Of a DNA stretch of 19,257 nucleotides, positions 8,663-15,494 are shown one piece after another (the first letter of the stretch is position 1; every line of letters starts with the position of its first letter). The notes beneath the pieces are model-generated. The model was not told the origin of the DNA. It made no database searches and saw only the letters and a list, made by a program, of their open reading frames with translations. The DNA comes from Bacteroidales bacterium UBA1800 (GTDB lineage Bacteria; Bacteroidota; Bacteroidia; Bacteroidales; VadinHA17), in assembly GCA_002319915.1 (NCBI GenBank), contig DCFQ01000075.1, forward strand, positions 1-19,257. Reading direction: 5' to 3'. A program made the position numbers and the translations under genes.

Positions 8663-11600
8663 TTAAAAAACAATGTTGGCACCAAATGTAATCGATCTGG
8701 TCCTGAACCAGGTGTTTCTCCTGTCTACGCCCGGGATCAGAGGATTGTTATCATTTTCGATATCTCCCAGTCTGGGCTCAGGATCAGCGCCCTTGTATTT
8801 GGTAATGTAGAACAGTCTGTTACCTGCAAAATATAGCCTGATCTTACTGAAACCGGAAGCTTTCGGCATCCTGATGCTGTATCCAAGGCTTGCATTGTCA
8901 AGTGAAACGAATGAAGCATTTTCAACATGCCAGCTGGAAAGGATCCCTGATGAGCTGTTAAGAAGCGTATGGGTTACAGGGTTTCTCATGTCAGCTGCAG
9001 TTTTCGGCAGGTTGTAAGAGTTTATCATGAAGGGGACTTCATAGAATGCCCTGTATGAATTGATCAGGTCATGTCCGAACACACCGCGGAAGAAAATATT
9101 GAGATCCCAGTTCTTATATGAGAAGGTATTGCCCCATCCCATGATAACTTTTGGAAGTCCGTTACCGGTCACCGTCCTGTCGAGCGGGTCGATGGTACCG
9201 TCATGGTTCCTGTCTTCGAATATCCAGTTCCCGTCGGGATCGATTTCCTTGAAAACAAGTGTCCATATCTGGCCGATAGGTTTGCCTTCCTGGGCCCTTA
9301 CCAGCGGAACATCGCTCTGTCCCGGAGCACCCATACCGCCAAGGTCGCGTGTTCCATATTTCAGCTCAGCACCGTTGTAGGTTCCTGAAAGTGAAACCAG
9401 TGTGTTTTCAAGACTATAGGATGGCGTCAGTGTAACAGTGTAGGAGAAGTCAGCCTTCTTCACTGCATTCCAGTTCAGGGTGAGTTCGAGACCGCTGCTC
9501 CTGATCTTACCGAGGTTGAGCCATGCATCTGTAAAGAGGTTTGGCGGAACCGGGACTTCATACTGGAATATAAGGTCGGTAGTGGTTCTCGTATAAAAGT
9601 CGAACGAACCTGATACCTTTGATTTGAAGAATGAAAAGTCGAATCCTGCGTCAAACTCACCTTTCTTTTCCCACTTCAGATCGGGATTAGCATTGCTCTG
9701 TGGGGCATACCCTGGTACAAATTCCCCATTATAGAAGAAGTTGCCTGAGGGGCCGAGCCGCAGAAGCGAAAGGTAGCTATCTGGGGGCTCGTTACCTGTG
9801 ATACCGAAGCTGGCCCTTACCTTAAGATTGTCGATCGCTCCGACATTCAGGAACTTTGCAAGATCCACACCACCGCCGATGGCAGGGAATATTCCCCACT
9901 TGTTGGCGGTCCCGAACCTCGACGAACCTTCATACCTGGCGCTCATTGTCATGAAGTATGTATCTCTGAAGTTGAGGTTAGCCTGGCCGAAGAATGCGAT
10001 AAGCTTGTTCGAGTCCTTGTAGCTGGTGATGGTTCCCTTACCGTTTTTGAAGTCGAGCGCTGCACCGAGATTATTATATGTGAACGCGTCTGTAAGGAAA
10101 TCACCGCCCTGGGAGTAAAATCCTTCATTCGTGAAATCCTGGTAGGAATAGCCGCCCACTGCGTTTAGGCTCAGCCCAGAGATAATGTCACCATTATACC
10201 TGAGGGTGCTTTCAAACAGCTGGCTTGATCCAACCCTATTTTCCCTTGAAGCTAACCCATTCCTGTTCAAGCCAACAAAATAGCTGTTTTTGTCGTAATA
10301 GGTTCCATTGAATTGCTGGTTGTTCTGGACTGAATAGAATCCATCAATCGTGAAGCCTTTCAGGATCTGGTAGGTAGCTTTAAGGGCCACATTCAGAAGC
10401 CTGTCCTGCCGGTCATTCTTGTTTTCCTCGAGAATTTGTACCGGGTTATAGTAGTCGTACAGGACCTGGTTGAAATAGCCATCATACATTGCATATGCTG
10501 CATCGCTGCTCTTCACCGGCGCTGTCGGGTTGAAGATCGTGGCATATCTGAATGCATCGGCAAATCCTAATTTTGCATCCCTTTTGGTTGCGCTGAGATT
10601 CAGGTCGAAGGTCAGTTTATCGTTAAGCGCCCTCTGAGTAAAATTCAGACGGCCATTAAGTTCCGTATAGCCTGTTGTAAGCTGGACACCGCTTTCATCG
10701 CGGTAGTTGACAGAAGCCCTGTAAGTGGCCTTATCGGAACCGCCGGATATTGAGAGGTTATGTACCTGTGACCAGGCTGCCTGCGTTGTTTCCTTGAACC
10801 AGTCGGTATTTCCGCCAAAATCGGTCCCGAGGTTCACCTCGTTGTGCAGAGCCCTCCACTGGGTGGCATTCATCACCGGTATTGTCTTGGCGATGGTCTC
10901 ATTGGTTACGTAACCGTTGTATTCAACGGTAGCCGTTCCTTTCTGTCCTTTCTTTGTGGTAACGATTATAACGCCGCTTGATCCGCGCGTACCGTAAATT
11001 GAAGCGGCTGATCCATCCTTAAGGACGTTCATCGATTCGATATCATTCGGGTCGACATTATCAAGCGACCCTCCGATAACACCGTCAATAACGATCAGGG
11101 GCTGGGTGTTTGCGCCAACGGTGCTCAAACCTCTCAACCTGATGTTATATGATCCGTTCGGGTCACCACCTGCTTTACTGATGGTAAGCCCTGATACTTT
11201 TCCGACGATCAGCTGTTCGGGAGCGGTGATGCTTCCCTTGTTGAATTCATCGGAGCTGACCCTGGTGATTGAACTGGTGATCTCCCTCTTTTTCTGAGTA
11301 GAGTACCCTGTTACAACAATCTCACCAAGGGCGCTGACTGATGGGGTCAGCTCTACATCTATCTGGGTGCGGGTCCCGACTGTAACAGTCTGGGAGTTGT
11401 AGCCGATAAATGTAAATACCAGAACAGCATCAGGCCCGGGCACATTAAGGGTATATTCTCCCTGGAGTCCGGTAGTAGTACCAGTAGATGTGCCCTGGAT
11501 CACCACGTAGACCCCCGGAAGGGGTCCCTCCTCCTTGGAAGAAACCGTACCCTTAACTGTCCTTTGCTGTGCATTTGCCGAGCTTATTGCAAAGCCAAGC

Positions 11601-11665
11601 AACAAGAGAAACGTCATACATCCTCTTAACGAGAACATTGAATTCCAAAAAGTTCGCATAGTCAT
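8663..11665 (-). CDS. SusC/RagA-family TonB-linked outer-membrane transporter
   Basis: This is the TonB-dependent channel that imports glycan fragments captured by SusD. The frame opens at 11704 (1013 residues). I prefer the ATG at 11663-11665, which gives about 1000 residues with the leader MTMRTFW and a hydrophobic core ending SSANAQ, a signal peptidase I site. Numbered from the long form, a carboxypeptidase-regulatory-like beta-sandwich spans about 47-120. A TonB-box-like ALGEIVVTGYS is at 125-135, and the plug follows with IRLRGLSTVG (188-197), PLIVIDGV (202-209) and VLKDGSAASIYGTRGSSGVI (227-246). The rest is a long beta-barrel ending in ITFGANIVF with the C-terminal Phe expected for outer-membrane insertion. 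There is no STN domain before the sandwich, so no direct anti-sigma signalling is suggested. SusD follows 43 nt downstream. Confidence 0.96.
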   Translation of the reverse strand: MTMRTFWNSMFSLRGCMTFLLLLGFAISSANAQQRTVKGTVSSKEEGPLPGVYVVIQGTSTGTTTGLQGEYTLNVPGPDAVLVFTFIGYNSQTVTVGTRTQIDVELTPSVSALGEIVVTGYSTQKKREITSSITRVSSDEFNKGSITAPEQLIVGKVSGLTISKAGGDPNGSYNIRLRGLSTVGANTQPLIVIDGVIGGSLDNVDPNDIESMNVLKDGSAASIYGTRGSSGVIIVTTKKGQKGTATVEYNGYVTNETIAKTIPVMNATQWRALHNEVNLGTDFGGNTDWFKETTQAAWSQVHNLSISGGSDKATYRASVNYRDESGVQLTTGYTELNGRLNFTQRALNDKLTFDLNLSATKRDAKLGFADAFRYATIFNPTAPVKSSDAAYAMYDGYFNQVLYDYYNPVQILEENKNDRQDRLLNVALKATYQILKGFTIDGFYSVQNNQQFNGTYYDKNSYFVGLNRNGLASRENRVGSSQLFESTLRYNGDIISGLSLNAVGGYSYQDFTNEGFYSQGGDFLTDAFTYNNLGAALDFKNGKGTITSYKDSNKLIAFFGQANLNFRDTYFMTMSARYEGSSRFGTANKWGIFPAIGGGVDLAKFLNVGAIDNLKVRASFGITGNEPPDSYLSLLRLGPSGNFFYNGEFVPGYAPQSNANPDLKWEKKGEFDAGFDFSFFKSKVSGSFDFYTRTTTDLIFQYEVPVPPNLFTDAWLNLGKIRSSGLELTLNWNAVKKADFSYTVTLTPSYSLENTLVSLSGTYNGAELKYGTRDLGGMGAPGQSDVPLVRAQEGKPIGQIWTLVFKEIDPDGNWIFEDRNHDGTIDPLDRTVTGNGLPKVIMGWGNTFSYKNWDLNIFFRGVFGHDLINSYRAFYEVPFMINSYNLPKTAADMRNPVTHTLLNSSSGILSSWHVENASFVSLDNASLGYSIRMPKASGFSKIRLYFAGNRLFYITKYKGADPEPRLGDIENDNNPLIPGVDRRNTWFRTRSITFGANIVF

Positions 11666-11778
11666 GTTATTTGGTAGGTTAGTATTGAATGAAAATGATG
11701 CCAAAAATCCATAAAGCTGTTAGGTCCGGGTAAGACGGCTAAACATGAATAAGGTTTTCTGTTTTAGCGGTCACATCA

Positions 11779-11811
11779 CAAATTTAACATTTTTTTAATA
11801 CAAATGTTAAA
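11779..11811 (-). promoter_or_regulatory. Likely SusC promoter -7 box overlapped by a perfect palindrome
   Basis: On the minus strand 11779-11786 reads TAAATTTG, an exact match to the Bacteroidetes -7 consensus TAnnTTTG. It would place a start near 11772 and a leader of about 105 nt before the SusC ATG. A perfect 10-bp inverted repeat, TTTAACATTT (11802-11811 on the minus strand) and AAATGTTAAA (11783-11792), with a 9-nt spacer overlaps the -7 box. That suggests an operator. The nearest upstream TTTG (11801-11804) is 14 nt away, shorter than the usual spacing, which weakens the promoter call. Confidence 0.45.
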
Positions 11812-11908
11812 TAGTGCAAAAAATGATTAAAAAATGCTCTGGGGCACAATCAGTGAACTTTTGAAGGGGATATCAAACTGCCTTTCGATACAAAAAATGT
11901 GATTTTTA

Positions 11909-13015
11909 TCATCTAAAATTATTCTCCAGAAAGCCTGCCAGCTCAGGCCGCGAAGGGCTTTTGCCGTTTTTAACATAATAGCCTGATACGGCATTGGCAA
12001 CAAGCAGGCATTCCGGCAAGGGCAATTCAAGGAACCTGGCAAAGCAATAGCCGGCGTTGAAGTTGTCTCCACCCCCCGTCAGGATCCTGGGCTCAGCACA
12101 ATAAAATGTCTGGCGGCCGGCAAAGCCTTCGAAGCTGTAAGCAACTGCATCCCTGGTACGATGCAAAACCAGTTCGGTGACACCCATAGCCTTCAGCAAG
12201 GCTTCCAAAAGATCATGATCCGGAAGTGCTTCATCGAGACCCAGAATTCCCAACATCACTGATGCCTCATTCTGGTTGAGGCTCACGGTAACGGGTAAGA
12301 ACTTATTGAAATCCCTTACCAGGCGCAAGGCATTCCGTAACTCACCGGGTTGTTTTCTTGAGCAGTCCGAAAAATCTATAAAGACAAAGGTTTTATGTTC
12401 CGTCCCGGTTACAAATGGCAGGACCTCATTGATGATCCCTTCCCATAATTCCGAGGACCTTGCAATTTCGCTCCAGTTGACAAGCGAAATCAGCTGTTTC
12501 CCTGAAAACAGCTCTCTTATCCTCCCTAGACCGAGGTGGTTTTTGACATCGTCCCATCCGAGATAATTATACGGGCCCGGATCGAACATAATCTTTTTAG
12601 AGTCATTGAATTCCATGGCAGAGGCGGTAATTGTTTCACCAATGGTGGACAGTGAGCAATTCACCGACATCGACCTGAACACCGGAAGTATCTCGGGGAG
12701 CCCGAATGTACCGATACACTGGGATTTAACACCAAGGTTACCAAGAGCGTTCGCCATTATCACCATATTTCCGCCGATCTTTGAAACCCTTGTTTCAAGC
12801 TCGACCCCGCAGCTTATACCCTGATGGCTGATCAGGAAATCGCCGAACCCGCGGCTATCGTCGAAGTAGATCGTCTTTCCGCCTTCATCCTTCCCCTTCA
12901 CCACCCTGATAATATTATCAATACAGGCATCAAACCCCAGAACGGCATTCAGTTCGGGCGGATCTTCCTGCCTCAGTCTTGACAGTATTTCACTCTTATC
13001 CATATTTATATACAT
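11909..13015 (-). CDS. PfkB-like (ribokinase-fold) carbohydrate kinase, substrate unknown
   Basis: This 368-residue cytoplasmic protein has no leader. Ribokinase/PfkB marks are the substrate-binding GGN loop in KIGGNMVIMANALGNLG (79-95), SLNQNEA (245-251) resembling the family's N-x-x-E motif, and the anion-hole/catalytic loop LTGGGDNFNAG (312-322), where Asp317 would be the base. The usual GAGD is GGGD here. The early GFDACID (27-33) and the GGN-IMAN pattern also recall ADP-dependent glucokinase/phosphofructokinase relatives, so the phosphoryl donor is not certain. The start could be Met5 at 13003. It lies 24 nt after the deaminase-family gene. The deaminase reaction yields fructose-6-phosphate or tagatose-6-phosphate, so a hexose-6-phosphate kinase would fit (inference). 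A free-sugar kinase is the main alternative. Confidence 0.8.
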   Translation of the reverse strand: MYINMDKSEILSRLRQEDPPELNAVLGFDACIDNIIRVVKGKDEGGKTIYFDDSRGFGDFLISHQGISCGVELETRVSKIGGNMVIMANALGNLGVKSQCIGTFGLPEILPVFRSMSVNCSLSTIGETITASAMEFNDSKKIMFDPGPYNYLGWDDVKNHLGLGRIRELFSGKQLISLVNWSEIARSSELWEGIINEVLPFVTGTEHKTFVFIDFSDCSRKQPGELRNALRLVRDFNKFLPVTVSLNQNEASVMLGILGLDEALPDHDLLEALLKAMGVTELVLHRTRDAVAYSFEGFAGRQTFYCAEPRILTGGGDNFNAGYCFARFLELPLPECLLVANAVSGYYVKNGKSPSRPELAGFLENNFR

Positions 13016-13039
13016 ATTTATATAAATGTATCCGTGAGT

Positions 13040-13762
13040 TTACAGGATTCCTGCGGCGTCACTATCGAGCAGTAACCAGGAATCCCGGTGGGATTTCAGG
13101 ACTGTTGCGGGTAGACCCGGTGTGACAGGAGTGCTCAGAAGGCGCCCGGTTATTTCAGCCTTCCGCTTCCCGCTGACCTGTAAAATCACTGTTCCAACCT
13201 CCATAATCTGCTTGATACCCAGCGTAATTCCGCGCTCGAGCTTTGCCTTCCCGGAGAAATACTTCTGCCCTACTTCGCTGGTTACCTTGTCAATTTCAAT
13301 TATGTGTGAATATGTGTCAAAAGGTGTCCCGGGCTCATTAAGACCGAGGTGTCCGTTCATGCCCATCCCAAGCAGCATCATATCGACCGGTCCGTATTCT
13401 CTTACGTAACTATCAGTCTTTAAACATTCTTCTTCAGGATTTCCCGATTCCCCGTCAAAAAAGCAAAGGTTGACGGGTGAATAATCGATATGATCAAAGA
13501 GATGTTTCCTGAGAAATGAGAGGCAGTTCTCATTACTCCGTTCGCCAAGGCCCAGCCATTCATCTAGTCCGACAATCCTGCAGTGTCTGAAGCTCATCTC
13601 CCCTTCCCTGTTAAGACGGATGAGTTCCTTAAAAGTACCGACGGATGTTTCCCCTGCCGGAAAGCAAAGCAGGGCATCCGGCTTTTCCCTGATGATCCCT
13701 GCGATCTTCCTGGCTGTATTTACCGACAGCTCATAATAATTGTCATAAATAACCTGTTTCAT
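13040..13762 (-). CDS. Glucosamine/galactosamine-6-phosphate deaminase family (NagB/AgaI-like)
   Basis: NagB enzymes convert glucosamine-6-phosphate to fructose-6-phosphate and ammonia; AgaI-type relatives act on galactosamine-6-phosphate and give tagatose-6-phosphate. The 240-residue protein has a phosphate loop FPAGETSVG (34-42), LDEW (66-69) with Asp67 at the proton-transfer position, and GMGMNGHLGLNEP (132-144) with His138 and Glu143 matching the catalytic His and Glu. The Asp of the E. coli catalytic set is Asn136 here; Asn is, from memory, tolerated at this position in the family. The C-terminal TPVTPGLPATVLKSH (211-225) is also family-like. The length matches short NagB forms without the allosteric C-terminal part of the 266-residue E. 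coli enzyme. Its ATG overlaps the oxidoreductase stop (ATGA). 6-phosphogluconolactonase is unlikely given the NEP motif. The choice between gluco and galacto substrate is open. Confidence 0.85.
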   Translation of the reverse strand: MKQVIYDNYYELSVNTARKIAGIIREKPDALLCFPAGETSVGTFKELIRLNREGEMSFRHCRIVGLDEWLGLGERSNENCLSFLRKHLFDHIDYSPVNLCFFDGESGNPEEECLKTDSYVREYGPVDMMLLGMGMNGHLGLNEPGTPFDTYSHIIEIDKVTSEVGQKYFSGKAKLERGITLGIKQIMEVGTVILQVSGKRKAEITGRLLSTPVTPGLPATVLKSHRDSWLLLDSDAAGIL

Positions 13763-15285
13763 ACTTTCAATTCACCCCAGCCTTTCCTGTACTCCCTCCT
13801 GATGAACTGATTTGCCTTTTCGAAGTTGGTTATTCTCATGTTCGCTCCGTCCCATTTATATGTTATATACCGGCCCGGGAAGATGAATCCTTCCATCTTG
13901 CCATAAACAGGATCCACCCTTGAGATCTTTTCCCTGATGTTAAAGCTCCTCAGGAGGAGATTCCCCATGAGCACGGTCTCGGTCAGCGGTCCAGCATAAC
14001 CGACAAACGGAGAGTCGACCTCGGCATTTCCATAACCTGCAATGCAGGCATCGATCCACTGCCACCAGTGGCCGTCCATATCTCCTTCGACCCTCGGGTA
14101 TTTCTTCGGAACATTTATGTCTTTATTCCTGGAGAGAGGAAGAAGTATAGGATTTCGTCCTCCCCATCCGCAGGCTGCTTTTCCTTTTGTACCGATGAAG
14201 AGCGTGGCACCCTCGTAATCGTTCAGCCCCGGCCAATCGCCCATTATGTCGTTCATGTTCTTGTCAGGCTCGAGCTCAATGGGCCTTTCGGGGGTAATTC
14301 CGCCATCCATCCAGTAAAGGCGCAGATCCTTACCGTTCTTCATTTTGTACCTGAAACGGATCGAGCTTGAGACCGGCCCGCTGTCGGGATACTGACCTTC
14401 CTTGAAAATTCCTTCATATACCGTGCTGGCGCTTCCGGATACCTCGTACGGGTATCCCAGTTCCAGGAGCTTGAATGGCGGTCCCATAATATGGCAGCCC
14501 ATGTCGCCGAGCGCCCCGGTCCCGAACTGCCACCATCCGCGCCAGTTGAATGGTACAAGATTGTCAATATAGTCAGTGTGCTGGGCCGTTCCGAGCCACA
14601 GGTCCCAGTTCAGCTCCTTGGGCACTGCAGGATGATTTGACGGCCAGGGAATTCCCTGAGGCCATACCGGCCTGTCAGTCCAGCAATATACCTCTTCAAT
14701 ATCACCGAGAAGATCAGCCTCGATCCATTCTCTGAGAGTCCTCATCCCGTCGCATGATGCTCCCTGGTCTCCCATCTGTGTTACCACCTTGTATTTCTCA
14801 GCTGCCTGGGTAAGTATCCTTGCTTCATAGATATCATGCGTAAGGGGCTTCTGAAGGTAGAGATGCTTCTTCATCTGCATTGCACTCAGTCCCACTATTG
14901 CATGGTTGTGATCGGGAATGGCAACCGAAACCGCATCGAAGTTCTTGTTCTCCTTGTCAAACATTTCCCGCCAGTCGTGATAGAATTTTGCCTTGGGGAA
15001 CTCCTTTATCCGCGGTGCCGCCATCCGGTCGTCGACATCACAAAGGAATGCTATCTCTGCATTTTTCTTCGGGGCAATAGCATAATGGCGGATATCATCA
15101 GCGGCTTCACCGCCGCATCCGACAGCGGCTATTAATAGCTTGTCGCTGGGTGCAATGTGCCCCAACCCGCTGACCGTGAAGCTTGGCAAGATAGTAAAGG
15201 CAGCAGCTCCTGAGGCGGCAACCTTAACAAAATTCCGGCGCGATATCCCTGTCGGACTACCTGGTTTTTGGTTGACTATTTTCAT
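13759..15285 (-). CDS. Tat-exported Gfo/Idh/MocA-family NAD(P)-dependent oxidoreductase
   Basis: The 508-residue protein starts with a twin-arginine signal, SRRNFVKV (15-22), followed by a weakly hydrophobic segment, so a folded, cofactor-loaded enzyme would be exported to the periplasm. The Rossmann part begins LIAAVGCGGEA (51-61), followed by FLCDVDDR (80-87). The usual EKP dinucleotide/catalytic motif reads QKP (145-147), a variant I recall in exported members of the family. TGALGDMGCHIMG (256-268) matches the region with the catalytic His, here His265. Length and a C-terminal extension fit the bacterial-type exported branch. Members oxidise or reduce sugar hydroxyls; some relatives (GH109) cleave glycosides by a redox mechanism, but GH109 hallmarks are not seen. 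The substrate is unknown. The stop overlaps the start of the deaminase-family gene, so a periplasmic enzyme is coupled to cytoplasmic ones. Confidence 0.92.
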   Translation of the reverse strand: MKIVNQKPGSPTGISRRNFVKVAASGAAAFTILPSFTVSGLGHIAPSDKLLIAAVGCGGEAADDIRHYAIAPKKNAEIAFLCDVDDRMAAPRIKEFPKAKFYHDWREMFDKENKNFDAVSVAIPDHNHAIVGLSAMQMKKHLYLQKPLTHDIYEARILTQAAEKYKVVTQMGDQGASCDGMRTLREWIEADLLGDIEEVYCWTDRPVWPQGIPWPSNHPAVPKELNWDLWLGTAQHTDYIDNLVPFNWRGWWQFGTGALGDMGCHIMGPPFKLLELGYPYEVSGSASTVYEGIFKEGQYPDSGPVSSSIRFRYKMKNGKDLRLYWMDGGITPERPIELEPDKNMNDIMGDWPGLNDYEGATLFIGTKGKAACGWGGRNPILLPLSRNKDINVPKKYPRVEGDMDGHWWQWIDACIAGYGNAEVDSPFVGYAGPLTETVLMGNLLLRSFNIREKISRVDPVYGKMEGFIFPGRYITYKWDGANMRITNFEKANQFIRREYRKGWGELKV

Positions 15286-15335
15286 TTTATGATAATATGA
15301 GGTTAGTAGAAGTATCCACTGCCGTGCGCAGACAT

Positions 15336-15368
15336 CTAAGGTAATAATTAAATGTCGAATTCCGGCAA
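15336..15368 (-). promoter_or_regulatory. Candidate promoter of the oxidoreductase-deaminase-kinase operon
   Basis: On the minus strand TTG (15366-15368) is followed after 22 nt by TACCTTAG (15336-15343), one mismatch from TAnnTTTG. It would give a leader of about 45 nt before the ATG at 15285. This is only a consensus match. Confidence 0.3.
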
Positions 15369-15388
15369 TAGCGGGTAAGGAAATGGTG

Positions 15389-15461
15389 TTGGCTGGTTGC
15401 TGGTTACGAGTTGCCTGTTGCCTGTTACCTGTTTTCTGATGCCTGACGCCTGACGCCTCGT
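15389..15461. repeat. Short-period ctggttgctgg / ttgcctg / gcctgac repeat tract
   Basis: The tract is a run of degenerate 7-8-nt units: ggctggttgctggttac, then ttgcctgttgcctgttacctg, then gatgcctgacgcctgacgcctcg. It lies between the MFS stop and the oxidoreductase start. The 11-mer ctggttgctgg (15393-15403) recurs exactly at 19240-19250 just upstream of the GH95 gene. Such low-complexity tracts are, from memory, common between genes in some Bacteroidota. No coding role is apparent. Confidence 0.6.
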
Positions 15462-15467
15462 GCCGTT

Positions 15468-15494
15468 AAAAGCCCCTTCAGGTGGTTGGGGGGC
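15468..15494 (-). terminator. Possible short intrinsic terminator after the MFS gene
   Basis: On the minus strand GCCCC (15490-15494) can pair with GGGGC (15472-15476) across a 13-nt loop, followed by TTTT (15468-15471). The stem is only 5 bp, overlaps the last codons of the MFS gene, and the T tract is short, so it is a weak call. Confidence 0.35.

Noticed and set aside
11891..11912. Possible terminator after the kinase gene (ATGATAAAAATCACAT followed by T residues on the minus strand)
   Set aside because: The best stem is 4 bp of A/T-rich pairs overlapping the stop codon, too weak to call.
13040..13762. 6-phosphogluconolactonase
   Set aside because: Same superfamily, but GHLGLNEP with the catalytic Glu and the PVTPGLPA tail favour the hexosamine-6-phosphate deaminase branch.
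13759..15285. GH109 alpha-N-acetylgalactosaminidase assignment for the oxidoreductase
   Set aside because: It would fit the amino-sugar context, but the motif following the Rossmann core is QKPLTH rather than the EVPA-type pattern I recall for GH109, and the protein is longer.
15389..15461. CRISPR-like array
   Set aside because: Units are 7-8 nt, degenerate and contiguous without unique spacers; this is a slippage-type tract.
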